A DNA stretch of 7,844 bases from Methanobacteriota archaeon (GCA_013152845.1 JAADFM010000062.1:1-7844); one strand, 5' to 3'. Numbered from the stretch's first letter, positions 1-6,405 are shown. Notes: generated by a model from the sequence alone, not told the origin. A program made the numbers and translations.

Positions 1-1
1 A

Positions 2-547
2 GACGAGCGGGCCTTCCTGCCCGGGAAGAGTATCATGTTCATCAGGGATACCGCAATATCCGGCGTACAGGCAGGCGAATCCTCTGATTTCTATGGGATG
101 AACACGCTGATCCAGCAGGCGATAGCAAACTACAGCATCCTCACCGGGCTGAACATCACCCTGTACAACCCGGATGGAGACAGCTGCGTCCCAAACGGCA
201 CCTGTTCTGTGTTCAACTCCAACAACGTCAAGGTAGTGCCGGCACCCTACGGTATGTACACCCTAATCGAGGGGGACTGGAGGCTGGTCGTAAGGGACAA
301 CACCACCGTCTGGAACATCACCCTCCCTGCACGGCATACCCTGAGATTCAACAACTCCGGTAGCATCACCAGCACCGACTACCTCATCAAATCATATACG
401 AGCATCGTCGGATTCCAGGACCCCCTAATCTGGTGGGTCCTCAGCAAATGGTCAACGGCCTACAGATACGGCACAGACCTCCTCGGAGATAACGACCTGG
501 CCCATCGTCCGTTCTCCTGTCGAGCCCTATTCGAAGATAGGCAATAA
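2..547 (+). CDS. Asn-rich secreted or surface glycoprotein, 5' part (partial, frameshifted)
   Basis: This is the left part of an extracellular-type protein that I do not recognise. The frame is open to the left window edge, so the ATG at 35 is probably internal; no signal peptide is visible there, and a real one would lie outside the window. The protein is rich in Asn, Thr, Ser, Tyr and Trp and carries about six N-X-S/T sequons (for example NYS, NIT, NGT, NTT), as expected for an N-glycosylated archaeal envelope protein. It has two Cys close together (SCV...TCS, around bases 182 and 203). After GDND, near base 496, this frame turns into an unlikely basic tail and stops at 545-547, while the next frame carries on with the same kind of sequence. 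The gene is therefore interrupted by a one-base shift, and this stop is probably not the natural C-terminus. A pilin-like or S-layer-associated ectodomain is possible but not shown. Confidence 0.6.
   Translation, partial: DERAFLPGKSIMFIRDTAISGVQAGESSDFYGMNTLIQQAIANYSILTGLNITLYNPDGDSCVPNGTCSVFNSNNVKVVPAPYGMYTLIEGDWRLVVRDNTTVWNITLPARHTLRFNNSGSITSTDYLIKSYTSIVGFQDPLIWWVLSKWSTAYRYGTDLLGDNDLAHRPFSCRALFEDRQ
496..503 (+). other. Probable one-base frameshift site
   Basis: Protein-like sequence changes from the frame starting at base 2 to the frame of the 603-1154 gene about here. Removing one C from the GACC or GCCC run restores a continuous reading such as ...GDND-LAIVRSPVEPYSKIGN... . The second frame has a stop at 426-428 and is open from 429 onward, and the first frame ends at 547, so the shift must lie between those points. 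Short C runs are common indel sites in sequencing and in replication. I see no A/U-type slippery heptamer that would suggest programmed frameshifting. Confidence 0.6.
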
Positions 548-602
548 AGAAGTAAACCAGTCCAACACCTCGCAGTCCTTCCTCAACGACCTAGGAAACG
601 AC

Positions 603-1154
603 GTGACCGACCACCGCTACCACAGGAGCAAGTACGGACCCAGCTTTTTTGATATGCTCGAGGCCAGATGGTGGATGTCGGACTACTACAGGACCCTGAC
701 CCCCCTGGCAGAGAACGACGAACCTCTCGATGTCGGACTCGAGAGTTTTGTTGCAAACGACCCCCTGAATCTGGAAAACAATCTCACCACGAGGTATTCA
801 ACCCTCTACCATTATTATGTGAGCACCTTCTTCGCAAGGTCGCCCTACAACAGTTACATACAGAACGTCGGACAGTATAACAACCCATTCGACTATTCAA
901 GTGAAAACCTGAACAACCAGAGTTTTGCCCCGCCCTCGCTGATATGGAACGGCACTGATTTCAGGAGCATCGTCGCCGGGACATGGAACAGCACGGCCCT
1001 CACCAACGTATCCATCCAGACGTCCACCACATACGCAGCCTATACCTTCCTCATCAACCACGATATATACATAGACGAACACAACGCAAGCGGATACGAC
1101 AACGATACCGTGAACACCGCCATCCGGTACAACCTGACATGGGCGCTGGAATGA
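603..1154 (+). CDS. Asn-rich secreted or surface glycoprotein, 3' part (after frameshift)
   Basis: This is the continuation of the surface protein in a different frame. GTG at 603 is only the first start-like codon of a convenient ORF. The readable protein begins further left (about base 498, with ...VEPYSKIGNKEVNQ...), so 603 is probably not a true start. About ten N-X-S/T sequons lie between 555 and 1150 (NQS, NTS, NLT, NGT, NST, NVS, NAS, NDT and others). The sequence has many Tyr, Asn and Phe, no Cys, and no C-terminal membrane helix or sorting motif; it ends in ...NLTWALE. It is convergent with the 38-codon minus gene, and only three bases separate the two stops. Codon and amino-acid use differ visibly from the GC-rich metabolic genes to the right. 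Function unknown; no catalytic motif was recognised. Confidence 0.6.
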   Translation: MTDHRYHRSKYGPSFFDMLEARWWMSDYYRTLTPLAENDEPLDVGLESFVANDPLNLENNLTTRYSTLYHYYVSTFFARSPYNSYIQNVGQYNNPFDYSSENLNNQSFAPPSLIWNGTDFRSIVAGTWNSTALTNVSIQTSTTYAAYTFLINHDIYIDEHNASGYDNDTVNTAIRYNLTWALE

Positions 1155-1157
1155 GGA

Positions 1158-1274
1158 CTATGTGTTCTGAATCTCCTTCTCGTGCTCATCCTGGGTCTTG
1201 AAGAACCACATCCATCTCTCCTCTCTGGACATATCGTCCCAGTTCTTCGGCTTTTTCAGGAAGAAGATGGTCAT
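1158..1274 (-). CDS. Small conserved-looking protein, 38 aa, unknown function
   Basis: This reading frame is too short for usual gene callers. It starts at ATG (1274-1272) and ends with TAG (1160-1158). The product begins MTIFFLKKPKNW and continues with DDMSREERWMWFF and a Glu/Lys/His-rich tail ending EIQNT. It combines a short hydrophobic start, a basic patch, a Trp/Phe-rich acidic middle and a charged helical tail, with no Cys. A TATA-like box on the minus strand (1306-1298) lies about 28 bases upstream of the ATG, and no Shine-Dalgarno is seen, which fits leaderless transcription. It lies 27 bases after the radical SAM gene and could also be read from that transcript. I do not recognise the family. 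It could be a small regulatory or partner protein or, less likely, a peptide substrate of the neighbouring enzyme. That it is real is an inference from composition and promoter. Confidence 0.5.
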   Translation of the reverse strand: MTIFFLKKPKNWDDMSREERWMWFFKTQDEHEKEIQNT

Positions 1275-1297
1275 GAGATAAACGGGATGCGGCTTGG

Positions 1298-1306
1298 ATA
1301 TTTATA
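1298..1306 (-). promoter_or_regulatory. TATA box for the 38-codon gene
   Basis: The minus strand reads TATAAATAT here. Its centre is about 28 bases upstream of the ATG at 1274, the right spacing for an archaeal transcript starting at or next to the start codon. The TAA inside the box (1304-1302) is also the stop codon of the radical SAM gene. Confidence 0.45.
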
Positions 1307-2555
1307 GCTTGCGAAGGAGGGCGGGCCTTGAACCCTGCATATCCTTTATGCCGTCCCTGAGGGCCTCGGCGAGCTCCATGTACTCACTCCTGTCCAGGGT
1401 ATCGGACAGGTAGAGGGGCGAGCCGTCCCCATGGCCGCCGAATGACCTCACCCACTGGGGGGGAGCCTTCACAGAAGGACCGCCCCAGAGCTCGGTGCCT
1501 GGATACTGGGTTGCCAGGGACAGGAGGGTCTGGTCCGGCCGGATTCTCTCAAGGAGCGCCAGGGTCTCCCCCACCGTTGTCCTGGTCTCCCCGGGCATGC
1601 CGAAGGTCACATACGCCCTGGTCCGGATACCGTGTTTGCGGGCGAGCTCGAAGGCGCGGACGATTGCCTCGGGTTTCATGCGCCGGCCGATGTTGTCCAG
1701 GACCGCCTGGGAGCCGGAATCCACCCCAATGCACAGGAGGATGCATCCCGCCCCGGCCATGGCCTCAACCAGGTCGTCGGTGAGGTGGTCGGCCCTGGTC
1801 TCGCAGCTCCATCTGAGGTCCAGTCCCTCGGACACCATGGCCTCGCAGATGGCCATTGCACGGTGGCGGCTGGAGGTGAAGGTGGAGTCCTGGAACTTCA
1901 CGAGTTTGAAGCCCAGCTCCTGGACCGCCTTCAGCTCCTCGATTACGTTCTCCGGGGAACGGTACCTCACCCTGTTACCCCAGAAGCGTGCGGCCGAGCA
2001 GTAGGAGCATGAGTAGGGACAGCCCCTGCTTGTCACCACCGACATGATTCGGTACTTCTCCAGCGGGAAATACCTGTGGGCAGGGAAGGGTATGGAATCC
2101 AGGTCGGCTATGGGGGGGCGGTCCGGGTTGTGGCACACCCTGCCGTCCCTCATGTACGAAACCCCAGGTATCTCCGCCAGGTCAATGCCCCCGAGAATGT
2201 CCCTGAGGGTCTCCTCCCCCTCGCCCCGCACCACCGCATGAGCACCGGCGGAGAGGGCCTCCCCGGGCAGGAAGCTGGCGTGGGTCCCGCCCACGATTAT
2301 CCGGGTTCCGGGGGAGAGGGACCTGACCTCCCTGATGATCTCCACCGCCCTGGGGAAGGACGGGGTGGTTGCGGTAATGCCCACCACATCCGGGCTGAAT
2401 TCCTCCAGGATGCGCGGGCTGAACCTCCCTGCGGCCTCGTCCACCACCCTGATTTCGGCCAGGTCCTCGCAGGACCCCGCAAGGTAGCCTAAGCCCAAGG
2501 GGAATAGGTCCTTGCCCTTGTAGGGGAAACCGGGATGGACCAGGAGGAGGCGCAT
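1302..2555 (-). CDS. B12-binding domain radical SAM protein
   Basis: A 417-residue enzyme with the standard two-part layout: an N-terminal cobalamin-binding fold (about residues 1-130), then a radical SAM TIM-barrel core (about 170-350). The cluster motif CxxxCxxC is plain in GCPYSCSYC (C179, C183, C186) and would hold a [4Fe-4S] cluster that cleaves S-adenosylmethionine. The N-terminal part shows the usual VHPGF start, the DVVGITATTPSF strand and the IVGGTHASFLP loop. The classical DxHxxG cobalt-ligating motif is absent, as in many members, so B12 may bind base-off without His. IGVDSGSQAVLDNIGR and FGMPGET are typical later core motifs. Class B radical SAM methyltransferases and BchE-like enzymes share this layout; the substrate cannot be told from sequence. 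The start is ATG 2555, four bases after the kinase stop, with GAGGG about ten bases upstream inside the kinase end. Cytoplasmic; probably co-transcribed with lysA and the kinase. Confidence 0.94.
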   Translation of the reverse strand: MRLLLVHPGFPYKGKDLFPLGLGYLAGSCEDLAEIRVVDEAAGRFSPRILEEFSPDVVGITATTPSFPRAVEIIREVRSLSPGTRIIVGGTHASFLPGEALSAGAHAVVRGEGEETLRDILGGIDLAEIPGVSYMRDGRVCHNPDRPPIADLDSIPFPAHRYFPLEKYRIMSVVTSRGCPYSCSYCSAARFWGNRVRYRSPENVIEELKAVQELGFKLVKFQDSTFTSSRHRAMAICEAMVSEGLDLRWSCETRADHLTDDLVEAMAGAGCILLCIGVDSGSQAVLDNIGRRMKPEAIVRAFELARKHGIRTRAYVTFGMPGETRTTVGETLALLERIRPDQTLLSLATQYPGTELWGGPSVKAPPQWVRSFGGHGDGSPLYLSDTLDRSEYMELAEALRDGIKDMQGSRPALLRKL

Positions 2556-2559
2556 GGCT

Positions 2560-3672
2560 CTAGCCCTCGGCCGGCTTCGGAAGGCTCACGTAGAATATGC
2601 TGCCGCCCCCGGGGTTGTCCTCCACCCACACCCGGCCCCTGTGGAGCTCCACCAGACGCTTGACAATGGCAAGGCCTAAGCCGGTGCCCTTGACGCCTTC
2701 CTTTCCCAGGCGCTCGAAGCGGGTGAAGAGGCGCTCCTTGAACTCGTCGGGCACCCCCTCCCCCCGGTCCCTGACGTAGAAGAGCCAGTCACCGTCCTCG
2801 TCGCGGATATCAACGGTGATTCTACTCCCCGGGGGGCTGTACTTTATTGCGTTGGAGATGAGGTTGGTGAAGACGTCCTTCACCATGGGGTTCACCCAGG
2901 CCGGGTATCTTCCCCGGGCGAGGTTATCCAGGGTCATACCCCTTTCCTCGATGAGGTGGGCCAGGTCGTCCACCGCCTCCTCCAGTACGGCACCCAGGTC
3001 CATGTCCCTGCACTCGATTTCCTCCATGGACTCCAGTTTCGAATACCTCGACGCGTTCTCTATCATGGCGACCAGCCTCGCCGCAGCCCCCTGGATGGTC
3101 TCCAGGATGTCCCTCTTCTCAGGGTCGTCCTCCTTCTCCAGGAGGAGCTCGGTAAAGCTCTGAATCACCCCTGCCGGGTTCAGGAGGTCGTGGCGCATGA
3201 TGTCGGTGAAAAGCTGCATCATCCGGTTGGACTCCTCTATCTCTTCGGTATATCCCATCAGGGCATCCTCTGCCTCCTTCCGCTTCGTTATGTCCCGGAT
3301 GATGCCCGTGAAGAACACCTCGCCTCCCGCCTCCCACCTGGCAAGGGACAGCTCCACCGGGACCTCCCCTCCGTCCTTTTTGAGGCCTTCCACCTGGTAG
3401 ACCCTCCCGGTCATCCCCGGCTTGCCCCCTGATGTCACCTGTTTCAATGCCCTGGAGTGGACCTCCCGGTACCTTTCGGGTATGATGAGGGTCACGGGGT
3501 TGCCAACGGCCTCCTCGGGCGTGTACCCGAACATCCTCTCGGCCGAGGGGTTCCAGAAGATAATCCTCCCGCCTGCGTCGATGGAGACCAGGGCGTCGAT
3601 GGCGCTATCCATCACCGCCCTGAAATGCTCCTCTGTCTCCAGGGGCTCCCTCCGGTCCTTCCGGTCCGCCAT
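2560..3672 (-). CDS. Soluble PAS-domain sensor histidine kinase
   Basis: A 370-residue cytoplasmic two-component kinase with no membrane segment. From the N-terminus: a PAS sensor domain (about 16-130, with IIFWNPSAERMFGY and the PAC end GIIRDITKRKEAE); a short coiled linker (131-153); a dimerisation and phosphoacceptor helix with the H box MRHDLLNPAG (His161, of the HDLLNP type common in archaea); and the HATPase domain with N box NLISNAIKYSPP (N270, N274), G1 box DRGEGVP (302-308), F box FTRFERLG and G2 box GTGLGLAIVKR (330-340). All ATP-binding motifs look intact. The ATG start (3672) overlaps the lysA stop by one base (TGATG), with GAGAGG seven bases upstream; a GTG two residues longer (3675) is less likely. 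No receiver-domain protein is in the window, so its phosphorylation partner is unknown. The ligand of the PAS domain is not evident. Confidence 0.95.
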   Translation of the reverse strand: MADRKDRREPLETEEHFRAVMDSAIDALVSIDAGGRIIFWNPSAERMFGYTPEEAVGNPVTLIIPERYREVHSRALKQVTSGGKPGMTGRVYQVEGLKKDGGEVPVELSLARWEAGGEVFFTGIIRDITKRKEAEDALMGYTEEIEESNRMMQLFTDIMRHDLLNPAGVIQSFTELLLEKEDDPEKRDILETIQGAAARLVAMIENASRYSKLESMEEIECRDMDLGAVLEEAVDDLAHLIEERGMTLDNLARGRYPAWVNPMVKDVFTNLISNAIKYSPPGSRITVDIRDEDGDWLFYVRDRGEGVPDEFKERLFTRFERLGKEGVKGTGLGLAIVKRLVELHRGRVWVEDNPGGGSIFYVSLPKPAEG

Positions 3673-4979
3673 CACCTAACCTCTCTGAGTCTCTCCGGTA
3701 CCCTCTGATGTCGCAGGAGGTCCTCGAAACCCTCCCGTTCCCTGATGAGGTCGTACCCGCCGGCATGGACCAGGACCTCGGCGGGCCTGGGCCTCGAGTT
3801 GTACTGGCTCGCCATGATGAAGCCGTATGCCCCGGCGTCTAGGAAGGCCAGGACGTCGCCTGGGCGGATTGCCGGCACCCTCCTGTCCCTGGCCAGGATG
3901 TCCCCCGACTCGCATACGTTGCCTGCTATATCCACTACCTCCTCGGGGGGTGCGTCGGCCCGGCTGGCCACCACCACCTCATGATAGGAGCCGTAGATGA
4001 GGGGGCGGGCCAGGACATGGAACCCGGCATCTGTGCCGATGAACTTCTTGTACGGCGTGGCCTTGATGGTGGAGACCCGGGTCAGCATCACCCCGGCATC
4101 GCCCACGATGAACCGGCCCGGCTCGAGGTAGAGCTCGGGCTCCTCCAGGCCGTATTCGGATAGCTTGTCCCTGATGATGGGGACCACGGCCCCGGCCAGC
4201 TGCCCCGGCGTGATATAGGGCTCGTCCTCCCGGTACCTGATGCCCACGCCGCCGCCCAGGTCCACGAACTCCAGCTCGACGTCCAGTTCCTGCTTCAGCA
4301 TCCCCACCAGGTCCATGAGGCGGGAGCAGGCCTCCTCGTATGGGGAGGTGGAGGTTATCTGGGAGCCGATGTGCATATGGATGCCTGCCACCTCCAGGCC
4401 GTCCGCGGCCGCGGCCCTCCGGTAGGCCTCCAGGACCTCCTCCTCGGGTATGCCGAACTTGCTCTCCCTCAGGCCCGTGGACAGGTGTGGATGGGTCCCG
4501 GGGTCCACCGCGGGGTTCACCCTGAAGGACACCCTGGCGGTCATACCGCGGGCACGGCATATCCCCTCCAGGCGCTCCATCTCGTGGACGGCGTCCAGGT
4601 TGATGGTGACCCCGGCATCCAGGGCCGCCTCCAGCTCCCGGTCGGTCTTGTTGTTGCCGGTGAATATGACACTCTCCGGGGGGATTCCCGCCTCATTGAC
4701 CAGGAAGAGCTCCCCCTCGGACAGGATGTCCGCCCCGGCACCCTCCTGGCGGAGGATGTGCAGGACGGCAAGGGACGTGTTGGCCTTGCAGGCATAGCAG
4801 ATGCGGACCCTTGGGTAGAGGGACTGGAAGGCATCCCTGAACTCACGGTAGCGCTGCCTTATCCTGTCCTCGTCCATGACATAGAGGGGCGTGCCGAACT
4901 CATCGGCCAGGGCGACCAGGTCCACCCCGCCCATGGTGAGGCGGCCGTCCTCTGCTGAGATGTGAGGCCTCATTTCCAT
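3672..4979 (-). CDS. lysA: Diaminopimelate decarboxylase
   Basis: This PLP enzyme decarboxylates meso-diaminopimelate to L-lysine, the last step of the pathway. The 435-residue product is normal for the family. The alanine-racemase-like barrel carries the PLP lysine in YACKANTS (K65), HMHIGSQ (H203), the phosphate-binding LGGGVGI loop (241-247) and EPGRFIVG (286-293). The C-terminal beta domain carries the decarboxylase hallmark CESGD (C356-D360), which reaches the partner active site in the dimer, and GAYGF (383-387). I chose ATG 4979; ATG 4973, two codons later, is equally possible. The frame stays open far upstream (to 5477), but that stretch lies antisense to dapL and past the promoter, so it is not part of the protein. 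A TATA element at 4998-5004 suggests a leaderless transcript. It leads an apparent operon with the kinase and the radical SAM gene. Confidence 0.97.
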   Translation of the reverse strand: MEMRPHISAEDGRLTMGGVDLVALADEFGTPLYVMDEDRIRQRYREFRDAFQSLYPRVRICYACKANTSLAVLHILRQEGAGADILSEGELFLVNEAGIPPESVIFTGNNKTDRELEAALDAGVTINLDAVHEMERLEGICRARGMTARVSFRVNPAVDPGTHPHLSTGLRESKFGIPEEEVLEAYRRAAAADGLEVAGIHMHIGSQITSTSPYEEACSRLMDLVGMLKQELDVELEFVDLGGGVGIRYREDEPYITPGQLAGAVVPIIRDKLSEYGLEEPELYLEPGRFIVGDAGVMLTRVSTIKATPYKKFIGTDAGFHVLARPLIYGSYHEVVVASRADAPPEEVVDIAGNVCESGDILARDRRVPAIRPGDVLAFLDAGAYGFIMASQYNSRPRPAEVLVHAGGYDLIREREGFEDLLRHQRVPERLREVR

Positions 4980-4997
4980 TGCAACTGACCCAAAGTC

Positions 4998-5004
4998 TAT
5001 ATAT
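4998..5004. promoter_or_regulatory. Shared TATA element between lysA and the 51-codon gene
   Basis: TATATAT sits in the 54-base divergent gap and can be read on both strands. On the minus strand its centre is 22 bases from the lysA ATG at 4979 and 28 from the ATG at 4973. On the plus strand it is 33 bases from the ATG at 5034, with an A-rich BRE-like stretch (CAAAG) just upstream. A second A/T patch (CATAAAAG, 5014-5021) is too close to the plus start and too far from lysA to be the main box for either. Confidence 0.5.
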
Positions 5005-5033
5005 CTGGATGCCCATAAAAGTATAGTGGTCAC

Positions 5034-5189
5034 ATGGGTATCCTGGAGCTCTACATCGCAGGCAGCATCCTTGCCAACGCCGTCTACCTCAAGAGACTCA
5101 TGAACCGGGAAATCAAAGAGGCAGAAGAGGAATCCCGGGCCGTCCACCAGGCCATAAGCGGCATTTCTTCCATAGTGAAGAACAACTAG
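5034..5189 (+). CDS. Small protein, 51 aa, unknown function, possibly membrane-attached
   Basis: This reading frame is too short for most gene callers. It starts at ATG 5034 and ends with TAG 5187-5189. The product begins MGILELYIAGSILANAVYLK, a largely apolar stretch long enough for a short membrane or amphipathic helix, followed by a charged helical part (RLMNREIKEAEEESRAVHQA) and a Ser/Ile tail ending KNN. It lies divergent from lysA, with the TATA element at 4998-5004 about 33 bases upstream, and tail to tail with dapL, so it sits between two lysine genes on the opposite strand. The promoter, short leader and helical pattern argue that it is real. No family was recognised. A small membrane or regulatory protein is possible, but a role in lysine synthesis is only suggested by position. 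Confidence 0.5.
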   Translation: MGILELYIAGSILANAVYLKRLMNREIKEAEEESRAVHQAISGISSIVKNN

Positions 5190-6340
5190 ACGACCTTCTC
5201 CATCCTGGAGAGGGCCTCCTCGATTTTCTCCACCGGCTGGGTGAGCGCGAACCTCACGTACCCCTCGCCGTATTCGCCAAATCCCACCCCCGGGGTGCAG
5301 ACCACCGCTGCCTCCTCCAGGAGTCTTGTGGCAAAGGCCATTGAATCCCCTCCCGGGACCTCCATCCATACATAGAAGGTGGCCCTGGGTTTCTCGCACT
5401 CCAGGCCCATGCGGTTGAGCCCTTCCACCAGGAAATCCCTGCGCTCCTGGTATATCTTCACGTTCTCCCGGACGCACGCCTGGTCCGAGGTAAGGGCCAC
5501 AATTCCCGCCTCCTGGATGATCTGGGACGCACCCGAGTCCACGTTGGTCTTGACCCTGCCCAGGCCCTCGATGACCTCCCTGTTCCCCACGGCATAGCCC
5601 AGCCTCCAGCCCGTCATGTTGTAGGTCTTGGAGAGGGAGTCAAGCACAACCCCCACCTCCCTGGCCCCCTCAACCTCCAGGAAGCAGGGAGGCCTGTAGC
5701 CGTCGAAGGCTATGGCGGAATAGGCCTCGTCCGAGCAGACCACGACGTCGTTGTCCTGGGCGAAGTCCACCACCTCCCTGTAAAAACCCTTGTCTGCCAC
5801 CGCACCGGTGGGGTTGTTGGGGTAGTTTATCCACATCATCCTTGCCTTCTTGGCCTTCTCCGCGGGTATCGCCTCCAGGTCTGGCAGAAAACCCCTCTCC
5901 TTCCTGAGTGGCATGGGATAGGCCTCGCCTCCCGCAAAGAGGGGACCCGTCCGGTAAACGGGGTAGCCGGGGTTGGAGTAGAGGACCACATCCCCGGGGT
6001 CCACGAAGGCGAAGTGGATGTTGTGGACCCCCTCCTTGGAGCCGATGAGGGTCACCACCTCGGTCTCGGGGTCCAGCTCGATGCCGAAGTCCCTCTCATA
6101 CCTGCCGGCCACCGCCTCCCTGAAGGCAGGCATGCCCTCGTAGGAGGGGTACCGGTGGTTTTCCGGCTTCCTGGCCGCCTCGCAGCAGGCCTCGACGATG
6201 TGGGGCGGGGTGGGCAGGTCCGGGTCGCCGACGGCGAAGGTTATGATGTCGGCACCCTCCCTCTTCTTCCGGGCAATCTTCCTGTCTATCTCAGCGAAGA
6301 GATAGGGGGGCAGGGCCTTTATCCTTTCTGCGAACTCCAT
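5186..6340 (-). CDS. dapL: LL-diaminopimelate aminotransferase
   Basis: A PLP fold-type I aminotransferase, 384 residues. DapL converts tetrahydrodipicolinate plus glutamate straight to LL-diaminopimelate, bypassing the acylated intermediates of the longer bacterial route. The N-terminal block (RIKALPPYLFAEIDRK, then GDPDLPTPPHIVEA) is the DapL-type signature. Class I residues are present: INYPNNPTG (N176), CSDEAYS (D204, Y207), the PLP lysine in SLSKTYNMTGWRLGY (K238) with R246, and the carboxylate-binding arginine in YVRFALT (R363). I chose ATG 6340 over GTG 6355 because the TATA box at 6377-6370 places the transcript start near 6346, downstream of the GTG. lysA just downstream on the same strand supports DapL over a general aspartate or alanine aminotransferase, though that alternative cannot be fully excluded. 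It is monocistronic as far as visible. Confidence 0.92.
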   Translation of the reverse strand: MEFAERIKALPPYLFAEIDRKIARKKREGADIITFAVGDPDLPTPPHIVEACCEAARKPENHRYPSYEGMPAFREAVAGRYERDFGIELDPETEVVTLIGSKEGVHNIHFAFVDPGDVVLYSNPGYPVYRTGPLFAGGEAYPMPLRKERGFLPDLEAIPAEKAKKARMMWINYPNNPTGAVADKGFYREVVDFAQDNDVVVCSDEAYSAIAFDGYRPPCFLEVEGAREVGVVLDSLSKTYNMTGWRLGYAVGNREVIEGLGRVKTNVDSGASQIIQEAGIVALTSDQACVRENVKIYQERRDFLVEGLNRMGLECEKPRATFYVWMEVPGGDSMAFATRLLEEAAVVCTPGVGFGEYGEGYVRFALTQPVEKIEEALSRMEKVV

Positions 6341-6369
6341 GGTATCTTCTTTCACTCTCGGGCCTCTGA

Positions 6370-6377
6370 TTTAAAAG
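6370..6377 (-). promoter_or_regulatory. dapL promoter (BRE/TATA)
   Basis: The minus strand reads CAGAAACTTTTAAATC here, with a purine-rich BRE-like GAAAC followed by a TTTTAAA box. Its centre is about 33 bases upstream of ATG 6340, which predicts a leader of only about six bases. It is the main evidence for choosing ATG 6340 as the dapL start. Confidence 0.55.
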
Positions 6378-6405
6378 TTTCTGACTCAAGGCCGGGGCAC
6401 CATAA

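Noticed and set aside
8..23. Five-base inverted repeat CGGGC/GCCCG
   Set aside because: Inside a coding frame, short, and expected by chance in GC-rich DNA.
496..503. Programmed ribosomal frameshift in the surface protein
   Set aside because: No slippery heptamer, and no clear downstream structure was noticed; a simple one-base indel explains the data better.
668..1201. Other + and - strand frames overlapping the surface protein 3' part (668-880, 897-1082, 983-1201)
   Set aside because: They lack the sequons and balanced composition of the main frame and overlap it entirely or almost so.
1252..1256. Run of five T on the + strand after the surface protein gene, as a possible U-rich terminator
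   Set aside because: It is short, about 100 bases after the stop, and lies in the antisense of the 38-codon gene (a Lys-Lys codon pair), so chance explains it.
4980..5477. In-frame upstream extension of lysA giving a 601-residue protein
   Set aside because: It would run antisense through the dapL 3' end and across the TATA element. LysA homologues are near 435 residues, and the extra sequence is Gly/Arg/His-rich shadow sequence.
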